64,000 nucleotides of DNA from Cyclobacteriaceae bacterium (lineage in GTDB: Bacteria; Bacteroidota; Bacteroidia; Cytophagales; Cyclobacteriaceae): positions 1 through 64,000 of the forward strand of contig JAFIEV010000056.1 in assembly GCA_020832305.1 (NCBI GenBank), read 5' to 3'. The notes under the pieces were generated by a model that was given only the letters and a program-made list of their open reading frames with translations, was not told where the DNA came from and did no database searches. Positions 18,407-26,018 of this stretch are shown in pieces (within the stretch, counting starts at the first letter, position 1; the number at the start of each line of letters is the position of its first letter). The position numbers and the translations under genes are program-made.

Positions 18407-18754
18407 CTACAAGGACTGATAGGTTAATCGACTGATTCCGTTACTTCTCAATTTCGCCTGCATATCTGTAATTGATCCCATATTAATGGTTTTATTGGCA
18501 TGAATCGAAATCGTAATGTCTTCTTTATTTAGATTCAAGCCTTGCAAACTATCGATCATAACCTGTAATTCCGCATCGAGACTAAGCAGTGAGGTTTGTT
18601 TGCCATTTAATATGATTACATTTTCATTTTCCATTATCAGACTGAAGGTAGTATCTGAATTTTGGGTAATGGCTTTATTTTCAGACTGAAAACTACAACC
18701 AGCAGCAAAAAATAATAAAGTCACCAGTAAAATTGATAAGTTGCTTGATTTCAT
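18407..18754 (-). CDS. ExbD/TolR-like periplasmic domain carried on a lipoprotein
   Basis: From the ATG at 18754 this is a 115 aa protein with a lipoprotein signal (hydrophobic residues 6-17, lipobox AAGC). An in-frame upstream ATG would add 17 residues and bury the signal, so I reject it. The C-terminal part (DITISIHANKTINMGSITDMQAKLRSNGISRLTYQ) resembles the periplasmic domain of ExbD/TolR, which has a strand, a helix across the interface, and a final strand. ExbD is normally anchored by a transmembrane helix and works with ExbB and TonB. Here neither the helix nor partner genes are present, so a role in TonB energising is uncertain. It is convergent with the GH28-like gene. Confidence 0.7.
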   Translation of the reverse strand: MKSSNLSILLVTLLFFAAGCSFQSENKAITQNSDTTFSLIMENENVIILNGKQTSLLSLDAELQVMIDSLQGLNLNKEDITISIHANKTINMGSITDMQAKLRSNGISRLTYQSL

Positions 18755-18805
18755 CTTTAGGGGTTTAGGGTTGGATAGGACTAAAATACCTGTGAAAGAT
18801 AACAA

Positions 18806-19379
18806 ACAAAAAATTTAATAGCAATTTTAGTTTAGGAAATATTTTACTGAATTGCAATCAGTCAGGTGATATTTAAGACGCCGTATTATTTTGCCTGACT
18901 TCATTTCAATTGCTGCATTTTATTGCATAGGGCATAAGTCCAGGACATGCAACAGTATACACATGGGTTTAGAGATTCAATTTTTGGAAAAAAACCACTA
19001 AAAGATAAACATGAAGCATGCATCTGGCCTGGCGGAGCGGTTAATTTTTACCTTCCCTTTTGTTGGATTTTGCTCCAAAGACGACCCCCATCCATGAAAA
19101 CGTAATGCGAATACTTGAAGTCTGATCTGTGAAAAATGTCCCGTGAGCTGGGATTCGTAATCTTAGCTGGAAGCTTGAAGTTAGAAGCTGGAAGAATCGT
19201 GTACTTCCCTAAATAACGTTGACCGTTTTGGTTAAAAATCTTTTTACATCTATCGGGCAATTATGAGCCAGAGGTAGCGTGTTGTAAGGTTAAAAGATGC
19301 GAGATGGCGGATATTGGCCAGACATGTCAGGTTTCTAAAACCTGACATGTTTATATTCTGTTATCGGTTGAAAAACCCT
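18806..19379. other. Non-coding accessory region
   Basis: I see no gene here. From about 19270 the sequence resembles that at 12115-12165, and it leads into the hairpin at 19322 and repeat copy D. A fragment with AACGTTGACCGTTTTGG near 19215 resembles the core of the dispersed repeat. Confidence 0.45.
19322..19350. repeat. AACCTGACATGT-type hairpin repeat
   Basis: An inverted repeat has 13-bp arms (ACATGTCAGGTTT and its complement) around CTA. It is the counterpart of the hairpin at 12166-12194 and also precedes a copy of repeat family 1 by less than 100 bp. Confidence 0.8.
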
Positions 19380-19640
19380 GATGCCGTGGTTCGTGTCCTC
19401 ACGAAACACTATAAAATACTTATTATCAATCAATTAACATTTTCCTGAATAAAATTTGGAGGTATTTTAAATCCAGCCTGATGTCTTACTGCCATTTGGC
19501 TGATTGTACTTTGTATCTCTTTGATTAACGTTGACCTTTTTGTGCCGGGACCATATTTTCTTATTGCTGACCGGGTTTCAAACCTGCTTTTCATTGTAGT
19601 AGGCACATGTCGCAGACTTGCGCCAGTAGCGCACGGGTGG
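19380..19640. repeat. Dispersed repeat family 1, copy D
   Basis: This full-length copy is closest to copy E: the GATGCCGTGGTTCGTGTCCTC hairpin block, ACACTATAAAA, TTTGGAGGTATTTTAAATCC, a GTTGACCTTTTTG variant of the core, GCCGGGACCATATTTTCTTATTGC and the CGCAGACTTGCGCCAGT end. Copies D and E share variants that distinguish them from A-C, so two subfamilies exist. Confidence 0.8.
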
Positions 19641-19827
19641 TTATCAATTTTTGATTGCATTTCTGTAAGTTTTAATAAATAAATATTCAGCGATATTACA
19701 GTAACACACTTGGCACGCAAGCGCTAGAGGGGGCAGGGCATTTTCGATCTTTAAAATCCGCAATTAACTGTATTTTGAGATGCCGGACTCAGTGAAAAGA
19801 AAGAATTTATTTTTGTTGTTATACTGA

Positions 19828-19850
19828 ATAAATTGTAAATTTACGTTTAT
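19828..19850. promoter_or_regulatory. Probable operator of RES/Xre pair 2
   Basis: A perfect palindrome GTAAATTTAC (19835-19844) lies inside a looser symmetry ATAAA...TTTAT, about 21 bp upstream of the antitoxin start. Its sequence differs from the operator of pair 1, so cross-regulation between the two pairs seems unlikely. Confidence 0.5.
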
Positions 19851-19870
19851 ACGGGTCTAAAAATACAATC

Positions 19871-20380
19871 ATGAAAATTAAATCCGCAGCAAAACAAGGT
19901 TATAAAGAATCGTCAAGTCAAAGTACAAAAGGAACTGCAACGAAATCAGTCAAAAACGAGGAGCAATTCGTTAAATTTTCTCCTGCGTGGGTTGTTGTTA
20001 ATGCTAAAGACGCTCCTGGACATCAGATGGAATTAATTGACCGGATAAGGGAAGGTGTCAGTAAAGATGACTGGAAACAGTTGATTCATAAAATAGACGC
20101 TACCGAAAAGGAATTTGAATTTATCTTGCCAACTTCTATAAGTAGTATGCAGAAGAAAACTGTTTATAATAAAGTAACATCAGAAAGAATATACGAGTTA
20201 GCGAGATTGTTTGGTTTAGGGCATTCAGTTTTTGATTCGAAAGAAGACTTTAAAAGTTGGCTTATCACACCTTCCAGAGCGCTGGGAAATAAAAAGCCTT
20301 TTGAGTTGCTGGATAGTAGTTTCGGATTTGAAATGGTAGAGAGTGAAATTATAAGAATTAAGTACAATGTTTACAGCTAA
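19871..20380 (+). CDS. Xre/MbcA/ParS-type antitoxin 2
   Basis: This 169 aa protein has a basic, serine/lysine-rich N-terminus of about 45 residues. A helix-turn-helix-like middle follows (FEFILPTSISSMQKKTVYNKVTSERIYELARLFGLG), then the DUF2384 toxin-binding end with VFDSKEDFKSWLITPSRALGNKKPFELLDSSFGFEMVESEIIRIKYN. This matches the MbcA/ParS class that neutralises RES toxins. It overlaps the RES gene by one base (TAATG). It is clearly homologous to, but diverged from, the antitoxin at 13.0-13.5 kb. Confidence 0.9.
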   Translation: MKIKSAAKQGYKESSSQSTKGTATKSVKNEEQFVKFSPAWVVVNAKDAPGHQMELIDRIREGVSKDDWKQLIHKIDATEKEFEFILPTSISSMQKKTVYNKVTSERIYELARLFGLGHSVFDSKEDFKSWLITPSRALGNKKPFELLDSSFGFEMVESEIIRIKYNVYS

Positions 20381-20835
20381 TGATAGTTTACAGGGTTGCA
20401 AACGTTAAATATAAATATGAAACCTTATCAGGTATTGGAGCTGAAAAAGTTGGGGGTAGATGGAACAGGGTTGGAACCAGGGCAGTATATTGTTCTGAAA
20501 ACATCTCATTAGCGCTTCTGGAATACTACGTGCATTCAGAGAACATTGCGAATTTGCCCAAGGAAATTTTAATAGCTAAAATTATATTACCGGATGAATT
20601 TGAAATAAGGGAGTTGAAAAAACTGCCGGAGGGTTGGAGTCAATATCCGTATTCTTCTCAAACCACAGAAGTTTTTTCAGCATTAGCTATTAGCAGAGAA
20701 TTTTTTGCTCTTAAAGTGCCATCTGCCATAGTAAATTTAGAGTTTAATTACATTTTGAATCCTTTGTTTAAAGAATTTGGAAAAGTTGAAATTTTAGAAT
20801 TTATTGACTTACCGATAGATAAAAGGTTAAAATAG
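20380..20835 (+). CDS. RES-domain toxin 2
   Basis: This 151 aa protein has the RES pattern GAEKVGGRWNRVGTRAVYCSENISLALLEYY, with Arg 27, the tyrosine of VYCSE and the following glutamates. Near the end is ALKVPSAIVNLEFNYILNP with the motif serine. The GGRWNxxGxxxxY form is the common one, while RES toxin 1 has the less usual GYRWNS version. It is predicted to be an NAD-consuming toxin of the MbcT/ParT class. It is coupled to the antitoxin by a one-base overlap, and all motif residues appear intact. Confidence 0.92.
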   Translation: MIVYRVANVKYKYETLSGIGAEKVGGRWNRVGTRAVYCSENISLALLEYYVHSENIANLPKEILIAKIILPDEFEIRELKKLPEGWSQYPYSSQTTEVFSALAISREFFALKVPSAIVNLEFNYILNPLFKEFGKVEILEFIDLPIDKRLK

Positions 20836-21146
20836 CCCATAGAATCAAAAAAGGAGTCTTCAGAAGATCTGTTTTACGCCTTTTTATCGAGCAATATTCT
20901 CTTTTTGCTGACCGGGTTTTAAAACCCTGTTATTATGATGCTTTGAAAGACAGCTGATTTTATTAGATAAAAAGGCACACATGGCAAGCGCGCCAGCACA
21001 CGTTGCTAACTGGGGAGTAAGATGAAGTTTATTTACACTATTTGCAGCCCTGTTCGTTTCACCAATTCGATCAAAGGAGAACCCTCGTTATTCGTAAATC
21101 TGATTTTTTCAACAAGATAAGGCTCAATTTTTGAATTTACTTTTCT
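20836..21146. other. Non-coding region with repeat fragments
   Basis: I see no gene here. Around 20883-20935 a fragment with ATTCTCTTTTTGCTGACCGGGTTTT resembles the inner part of repeat family 1 (partial copy). The rest is unexplained. Confidence 0.45.
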
Positions 21147-21394
21147 GATGCCGTGGTTTGTGTCCTCACGAAACACTATAAAATACTTATTATCAATTAA
21201 TTAACTTTGTCCTGAATAAAATTCGCAGGTATTTTAAATCCAGCCTGATGTCTTACTACCAATTGGCTGATTGTACTTTGTATCTCTTTGATTAACGTTG
21301 ACCTTTTTGTGCCGGGACCATATTTTCTTATTGCAGCCAGGTTTCAAACCTGCTTTTCATTGTAGTAGGCACAAGTCGCAGACTTGCGCCAGTT
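21147..21394. repeat. Dispersed repeat family 1, copy E
   Basis: This full-length copy is nearly identical to copy D over long stretches (ACACTATAAAATACTTATTA, then AAATCCAGCCTGATGTCTTAC), with the CAAGTCGCAGACTTG hairpin at its right end. It lies about 170 bp from the tRNA-Arg gene. Confidence 0.8.
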
Positions 21395-21413
21395 GGCATG
21401 ATTCTACCCACCG

Positions 21414-21479
21414 ATATCCTTACCATTTAAGGTGTACCAGACTTTGATTTATTGGTAAAAACACCAACAACGGTGTGGG
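21414..21479. repeat. Shared 66-bp block, also at 32547-32616
   Basis: The stretch containing CCAGACTTTGATTT followed by AAAACACCAA has a diverged match at 32547-32616. Both lie just beyond family 1 sequence, so this block seems to be another module of the same composite repeats. Confidence 0.6.
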
Positions 21480-21506
21480 GGCTTTTATTTGCGCGGGATA
21501 AAAAGC

Positions 21507-21541
21507 AAAAAAGCCCTAAATCGTGAAATTTAAGGCTTTTT
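21507..21541 (-). terminator. Rho-independent terminator after tRNA-Arg
   Basis: A hairpin has arms AAAAAGCC-TAAAT and their complement, with one mismatch and a short loop. Read on the minus strand it ends in a T run. It lies about 23 bp past the 3' end of the tRNA. Confidence 0.75.
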
Positions 21542-21563
21542 GATATTATTCGAATGATATTTG

Positions 21564-21637
21564 TGATCCCATCAGGACTCGAACCTGAAACCTACTGCTT
21601 AGAAGGCAGTTGCTCTATCCAATTGAGCTATGAGACC
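21564..21637 (-). tRNA. tRNA-Arg (anticodon TCT)
   Basis: A full cloverleaf can be drawn on the minus strand. The acceptor GGTCTCA pairs with TGGGATC (two G-U pairs); the D arm is GCTC/GAGC; the anticodon stem has loop CTTCTAA giving TCT; the T arm is TCAGG/CCTGA with loop TTCGAGT. The 3' CCA is not encoded. It reads AGA codons. Confidence 0.95.
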
Positions 21638-21730
21638 CCTATACTTTTACCTCCGGAATCGCCCTGGGACAAAAGCGAGTGCAAAGTAAAGCATTCGCTG
21701 GCATTATGGCAATACTATTTTCTCAAAAAA

Positions 21731-22177
21731 TTAAAAATAGGTCTCCTCAACTTCTTCCAATATGTAATTACAATAGTTTACATCGCTGTCATTCAGTTTC
21801 AAAACTCCTTTGATGGTTACTTTTTCATCCATCACATATTTTCTGTGGCCCTTCTTTAATTTTAATTGTATAATAGACTCAGGCCCCGCCCGTCCGCAAA
21901 AAAAACAGTTGGCAAAGGCATTGGCCGAAAGCACATAAAAATTTTTCTTTACATCCAGCGGAAACATATATCCGGTAATGATAATCTCCTGACCCTCCAA
22001 TCGCTTTATCGAAGAACCAAATTCAGGAAATAAAAAACTGGCGTTCTCTGACTCTACAAACTTTTCGGTAAACAAAACATCAGACAACATTTTCCAGCTT
22101 ACCCTCACCGGTGGTGTGGCCTGGGCCCAGGTCTGGGTCACTATGACCATAGACAATATGAACAATATTTTATGCAT
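21731..22177 (-). CDS. DUF3299-like periplasmic protein
   Basis: This 148 aa protein has a signal peptide cleaved near TWAQA. Its core is a single small domain with VSWKMLSDVLF, LEGQEIIITGYMFPLD and NCFFCGRAGPESIIQLKL. This matches the DUF3299 type of periplasmic protein, often found beside an ABC transporter of the MacB/LolCDE class. The two cysteines of CFFC (Cys 91, Cys 94) could bind a metal or form a disulfide. It is the last gene of an operon with the permease (8-bp overlap) and ATPase upstream. In some other phyla such genes belong to zinc-limitation regulons, which fits the operators described nearby; the role here is inferred. Confidence 0.75.
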   Translation of the reverse strand: MHKILFILSMVIVTQTWAQATPPVRVSWKMLSDVLFTEKFVESENASFLFPEFGSSIKRLEGQEIIITGYMFPLDVKKNFYVLSANAFANCFFCGRAGPESIIQLKLKKGHRKYVMDEKVTIKGVLKLNDSDVNYCNYILEEVEETYF

Positions 22178-23369
22178 GCGACAAAGTCTTTGAAATATTA
22201 ACCCTAACTGCCTGCCATGCCGGCAAAGCTGCTGATACTAATCCTAATACACTTACTGCCAATAAGAGCCACATTTCTTCACGGGTCATCCAATAAGGCC
22301 TTATCCCGTACAAATCGATCTGCGGCGCCAATGCGGCAAAAATCCAAAGCAACAATCTTGATGCCAGAATACCACAAATATAACCAACCCAGCTTAAAAG
22401 CAGGCCTTCGTACAGCAGCAATAAAAACAAACTTCTTTTGCCCGCACCCCAACTGCGGATCAGGGCAAGCTCATGTCTCCTTTCTCTTAACGATTGCAAC
22501 AAGGCAAACAGTATACTCAAAGACGATACACCAATAATCAACCATGCGATAAAGCGAAGACCGTCGAATCCTATTCCCAGCAAATTCATCAACCTGCTGA
22601 TTTCGTATACCGGAATGGCAGCCTGCAAGGTGGTCTGATCATTGACAAAGGAAGGAAGCTGAATAAGCCCGATGGGATTGCGAAACTGCACCAGCAGTGC
22701 GGTGACTTCTTTGCCCTCGGCATCTGTACTAAAGACATCTTCCCCTTCAGGTATGTCATCATCGTGTACCGACCAAACGCTCTCAATGCTGGTCATCAGT
22801 AAATTGTCAATTACGGCATTTGCAGGCGCAAAAATACCGACCACAGTATAGGGCTTGTCATCGTGTACATGGCCCGCATCTTTTCCATGGGTACCCACAA
22901 AGCTATCACCCAATTGTAAACCCGACTTTCTGGCCAGCGCATGTCCCAGGCATACTTCCATGGTGTTTTGCCAAAGCCGTCCTTGATCAATATCGGCGCT
23001 GTACCATTCGGGATAATCGTGTGTGGTGCCCAGAATACGGTATGATTCATAATAATCGCCATAAGCCAGCATCACCGACTGCTTAACCAGGGGATGCTGC
23101 ATAACCCGTCTGGCATCTGCAAGGGTAATATTGCCTGTAGGGTCATCGACATGGTATACAGCCGATAGGATCAGTTGCAGGGGAGACCCTTTGGCGCCAA
23201 CTACCATATCAATACTTTGTAGGTTGTTTTCAAGGTTTTCCTGAATACGCCGGTCGGCATGCAGCAGAATGGAAATTAATCCAGTCCCCATGGCCAGCAA
23301 CAAAATGCTCAGCAAAGAACCCAGGGGTTTACTCAGAATATTTTTGTAAGCTAATACCGGTAAGTTCAT
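22170..23369 (-). CDS. ABC transporter permease, FtsX/MacB type
   Basis: This 399 aa protein has an N-terminal membrane helix (residues ~15-35), a long extracytoplasmic MacB-like domain (~40-265) with DMVVGAKGSPLQLILSAVYHVDDPTGN, and three C-terminal helices separated by the typical FtsX loop (ELALIRSWGAGKRSLFLLLLYEG). The histidine/aspartate-rich stretch HGKDAGHVHDDKPY in the external domain could bind a metal. Such transporters work by mechanotransmission on lipoproteins, peptides or assembly factors rather than by import. It overlaps the ATPase gene by 4 bp and the DUF3299-like gene by 8 bp. Confidence 0.88.
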   Translation of the reverse strand: MNLPVLAYKNILSKPLGSLLSILLLAMGTGLISILLHADRRIQENLENNLQSIDMVVGAKGSPLQLILSAVYHVDDPTGNITLADARRVMQHPLVKQSVMLAYGDYYESYRILGTTHDYPEWYSADIDQGRLWQNTMEVCLGHALARKSGLQLGDSFVGTHGKDAGHVHDDKPYTVVGIFAPANAVIDNLLMTSIESVWSVHDDDIPEGEDVFSTDAEGKEVTALLVQFRNPIGLIQLPSFVNDQTTLQAAIPVYEISRLMNLLGIGFDGLRFIAWLIIGVSSLSILFALLQSLRERRHELALIRSWGAGKRSLFLLLLYEGLLLSWVGYICGILASRLLLWIFAALAPQIDLYGIRPYWMTREEMWLLLAVSVLGLVSAALPAWQAVRVNISKTLSHA

Positions 23370-23992
23370 AGCGATAAGCGTTTATTAAATTGAGAGATGA
23401 CCCTGGCATCGTGGCTTGCCAGTATTAGATGGGCCCCCAGATCGCGGGCTTCCTGTAACAGTAAGTTCATTACATCGGCGCAGTTGAGGTCGTCGAGGCT
23501 GGCCGTAGGTTCATCGGCGAGGATAAGCGAAGGTTTGTTGAAAACGGCAAGGGCAATGGAGGCTCTTTGCTGCTCACCCTGGCTTAGTTCAAAGGGTTTT
23601 TTATGGTATTTATCCCCAATATGCAAGCGCTCAAGTACCTGTTTGATTTCCGCCGGATTTTGCGCGGCGCCAGCAATATGACGGTAAAATAAAAAGTTTT
23701 CACCAATGCTCAGGGATTTTATAAAATAAGGTTTTTGGTACACCATGCCTATATGCCTGCCTCGGAAACGATCCATGGCTGCATCGCTTAATTCTCTGAG
23801 CAGGTTTCCTCCCACTTCTATCATACCGGTTTTGGGCCTCCTGAGTCCTGCCAGTAAATGCAACAGGGTGGTTTTACCACTGCCCGAATTGCCTGTAACC
23901 ACCATATGTGTCCCCGGTTCCAATATAAAATCAGGGAAAACAAGCTCTTTCACACCTGGATGCTCAAAACTTAAATGTTCGGTTTTAATCAT
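23366..23992 (-). CDS. ABC transporter ATP-binding protein, LolD/MacB type
   Basis: This 208 aa single nucleotide-binding domain has Walker A GNSGSGKTT (residues ~34-42), the signature LSQGEQQR, Walker B LILADEPTASLD and the switch histidine in ILASHD. It belongs to the MacB/LolD/FtsE class that pairs with FtsX-like permeases, and is about 15-20 residues shorter than many. It is the first gene of the three-gene operon. Its start faces the MerC-like gene across a 139-bp divergent promoter region that holds a strong palindrome. Confidence 0.9.
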   Translation of the reverse strand: MIKTEHLSFEHPGVKELVFPDFILEPGTHMVVTGNSGSGKTTLLHLLAGLRRPKTGMIEVGGNLLRELSDAAMDRFRGRHIGMVYQKPYFIKSLSIGENFLFYRHIAGAAQNPAEIKQVLERLHIGDKYHKKPFELSQGEQQRASIALAVFNKPSLILADEPTASLDDLNCADVMNLLLQEARDLGAHLILASHDARVISQFNKRLSL

Positions 23993-24027
23993 TAAAAAAA
24001 TATAAGATCAAATTGTTTAGTAAATGT

Positions 24028-24035
24028 CAAATCTA
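24028..24035 (-). promoter_or_regulatory. Candidate -7 element of the ABC operon
   Basis: On the minus strand TAGATTTG matches the Bacteroidota -7 consensus, about 35 bp upstream of the ATPase start. No TTG sits at the preferred spacing, so the promoter assignment is tentative. Confidence 0.4.
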
Positions 24036-24067
24036 AAACAAAATTGTCATTCCTGCTGTTTTTGCAA

Positions 24068-24083
24068 TTGCAACTTAGTTGCA
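24068..24083. promoter_or_regulatory. Zur-like operator, site 1
   Basis: TTGCAACTTAGTTGCA lies in the divergent region between the ABC operon and the MerC-like gene. It matches site 2 (25797-25812) in 13 of 13 non-central positions (TTGCAACNNNGTTGCA). Its right arm contains the TTG that would be the -33 element of the MerC-like gene, so a bound protein would block that promoter. Assignment to a Zur/Fur-type repressor is inferred from the genes it flanks. Confidence 0.65.
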
Positions 24084-24109
24084 GGTATTGCTGATATGCC
24101 TTATCTTTG
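24079..24109 (+). promoter_or_regulatory. Promoter of the MerC-like gene
   Basis: TTG at 24079-24081 and TATCTTTG at 24102-24109 are separated by 20 bp. This is a full match to the Bacteroidota sigma-70 pattern TTG-n19-21-TAnnTTTG. The -7 element ends about 22 bp before the ATG. Confidence 0.7.
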
Positions 24110-24131
24110 TGCGCAACTTTGAATAAAATAT

Positions 24132-24503
24132 ATGTCGGTAATCAGAAGAAACGCAGACCTTATTGGTATTTTGAGTTCCAGCTTGTGCATTGTGCATTGC
24201 CTGGCGGTTCCGGTTTTTATAGCCATCACAGCTGTAAGCCATAGTTTTGCCCACCACCATCATTACCACTGGCTCGATTATGTATTTATTGCTTTTGCTG
24301 CCACAGCCGTATATTTTGCTGCCCTTCGAAATCCATCGGCCAGGATAAAGGCGGGATTGTGGTTTAGCCTCGTTCTCTTTGGTATCGGTTTGCTGCTGCA
24401 TGACCTTAGCCACGATTTTCTCTATCTTTCCTTGGTAGGCTCGGCCGGACTGGTCTATTTCCACATATTGAATTTCAGGCAACACAGAACCTGCAAGGTA
24501 TAA
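24132..24503 (+). CDS. MerC-domain inner-membrane protein
   Basis: This 123 aa protein has four predicted membrane helices (about 8-35, 46-64, 74-90, 96-112). The MerC-type metal pair LCIVHCLAVP (Cys 19, Cys 23) sits in the first helix, and a histidine run AHHHHYHW is in the first loop. MerC proteins were named for mercury uptake, but no mercury-resistance genes are near. In Bacteroidota such proteins occur as stand-alone genes, and here the context is metal homeostasis, most likely zinc. The gene is divergent from the ABC operon and has a good promoter overlapped by the palindromic operator. Confidence 0.85.
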   Translation: MSVIRRNADLIGILSSSLCIVHCLAVPVFIAITAVSHSFAHHHHYHWLDYVFIAFAATAVYFAALRNPSARIKAGLWFSLVLFGIGLLLHDLSHDFLYLSLVGSAGLVYFHILNFRQHRTCKV

Positions 24504-24572
24504 TTCCCCGAACAGAACATTCATATAATACCTCATCTGATATACCATTGATGCCAGCTCTTTACATTGGTA

Positions 24573-25775
24573 TCACATAGGAAAAGGATCTTCAAGAGTC
24601 AAAAGCCCATCTTTTGCGGCTTTCCATTCCATTTCAGTGCACAGGCACTGTCTCAGGGCCTTTTCAATTTTGTCATGATCCATTTGCTGGCCTATAATTA
24701 CCAATTCGTTTTGCCTGTCGCCAAATTCCTTGTCCCAGGTTTTCATGATTTCTTCTTCATTGGCCAGGTATACATCGCTTAGTGCCCTTTGCTTAAAGCT
24801 CATCGATGCCCACCAGCTGCCCACAGGGTCGGCACGCAATGATCCTCCGGCCTGACTCCAGTTGAGGGCCGAAGCCGGGCGGGAGGCCAGCCAAAACAAC
24901 CCTTTGCTCCGTATGACTTCCCCTGGCCAGTTATTGGCAATAAATGACCAAAAACGCTCGGGATGAAAGGGAAGCCTCGACCGGAATACAAAGCTGCTGA
25001 TGCCATATTCTTCCGTTTCGGGCGTGTGATCTCCATTGAGTTCGGCTATCCACCCTGCAGATTGTGAGGTTTTTTCATAATCAAACCTGCCGGTATTGAG
25101 TATGGTATTGAGATCGATCTTTCCAAACTGTGATACCACAATGTCTGCCGTTGCATTGAGTTTTCGGATGATGGACCGCAATTCATTCATCTGCACATCC
25201 GAGACAAGATCACTTTTGTTTACAATAACCACATCGGCAAATTCTATCTGGTCGGTAAGCAGGTTTACAATGGTTCGCTCGTCTTCTGCATCATCGTTGA
25301 GCCTGCGCTCATACAGGGTGTCGTCTGACGCATAATCTTTTAAAAAATTAGCAGCATCTACCACGGTTGCCATGGTATCAAGACGGCTGACTTCCGATAG
25401 ATTCAGGGCCAGCTCAGGACTGTCGAAGTAAAATGTCTGGGCCACCGGCAAAGGCTCAGATATACCTGAACTTTCGATCAGCAGATAATCAAAACGACCC
25501 TCCAGGGCAAGTTTTGCAACTTCCTCAATCAAATCTTCGCGTAAGGTGCAACATATACATCCATTGCTCATTTCCACGAGCTTTTCTTCAGTGCGTGATA
25601 AGGTATTGCCAGAGGCGATAAGACGTGCATCTACATTTACCTCGCTCATATCGTTTACGATCACGGCAACTTTTAAATTTTGCTTGTTGTGCAAAACATG
25701 ATTGAGCAAGGTGGTTTTACCCGCGCCCAAAAAACCACTTAAAACGGTTACCGGTAATTTTTTCCTCATGAACAT
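24573..25775 (-). CDS. CobW/G3E-family GTPase, putative zinc metallochaperone
   Basis: This 400 aa protein has Walker [10 protein letters not shown] (residues ~14-22), the family hallmark CICC (Cys 73, 75, 76) that binds the transferred metal, the Walker B-region ESSGISEP, and the base-specificity motif NKSD. A CobW C-terminal domain follows ([12 protein letters not shown]-like segment, WSQAGGSLR, and a final [10 protein letters not shown]-like strand). G3E GTPases hand metals to client enzymes; the CICC-type YeiR/ZNG1/ZigA branch serves zinc proteins during starvation. A perfect TTGCAAC/GTTGCA palindrome lies 21 bp upstream. Translation could also start two codons later at 25769. The zinc assignment is inferred. 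Confidence 0.88.
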   Translation of the reverse strand: MFMRKKLPVTVLSGFLGAGKTTLLNHVLHNKQNLKVAVIVNDMSEVNVDARLIASGNTLSRTEEKLVEMSNGCICCTLREDLIEEVAKLALEGRFDYLLIESSGISEPLPVAQTFYFDSPELALNLSEVSRLDTMATVVDAANFLKDYASDDTLYERRLNDDAEDERTIVNLLTDQIEFADVVIVNKSDLVSDVQMNELRSIIRKLNATADIVVSQFGKIDLNTILNTGRFDYEKTSQSAGWIAELNGDHTPETEEYGISSFVFRSRLPFHPERFWSFIANNWPGEVIRSKGLFWLASRPASALNWSQAGGSLRADPVGSWWASMSFKQRALSDVYLANEEEIMKTWDKEFGDRQNELVIIGQQMDHDKIEKALRQCLCTEMEWKAAKDGLLTLEDPFPM

Positions 25776-25796
25776 AGTATCTTAAAAATCTTTATT

Positions 25797-25812
25797 TTGC
25801 AACAATGTTGCA
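25797..25812. promoter_or_regulatory. Zur-like operator, site 2
   Basis: TTGCAACAATGTTGCA lies 21 bp upstream of the CobW-like gene. It has the same arms and spacing as site 1 at 24068-24083. Two copies of an exact 16-bp pattern upstream of three metal-related transcription units make chance unlikely. Confidence 0.65.
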
Positions 25813-26018
25813 TAAAAATACAGGATCATGCAAGTGAAATTGCGATTTTTTGTTTTTACTTCCACGGTATTGTAGAAATAATTCCACTAATTTACATGAT
25901 AAACAGTGGAATGGCTGCGGCATAAGCTGGCGTTCTGTGCAAAACATCATTTACATGGGCTTTTATGATAACCTGGCACAATTTTGTCAACGTATCCTTG
26001 TAAAAACTTTTCATAGAT

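Noticed and set aside
18755-18805. N-terminal extension of the ExbD-like lipoprotein
   Set aside because: It would place 17 residues before a complete lipoprotein signal.
19430-19720. Minus-strand frame of 96 codons across repeat copy D
   Set aside because: It lies inside the non-coding repeat; the frame is not kept in copy E.
9426-21394. Chromosomal integron with attC-like sites
   Set aside because: The mix of repeats and toxin-antitoxin genes suggested it, but the repeats are too long (~280 bp), lack paired GTTRRRY core sites with inverted symmetry, the genes do not share one orientation, and no integron integrase is present.
21554-21859. Plus-strand frame starting in the tRNA
   Set aside because: It runs through tRNA-Arg and the 3' end of the DUF3299-like gene in antisense, so it is a chance frame.
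24132-24503. Mercury-resistance function for the MerC-like gene
   Set aside because: No merA, merT, merP or merR is nearby, and the shared operator links it to the ABC and CobW genes instead.
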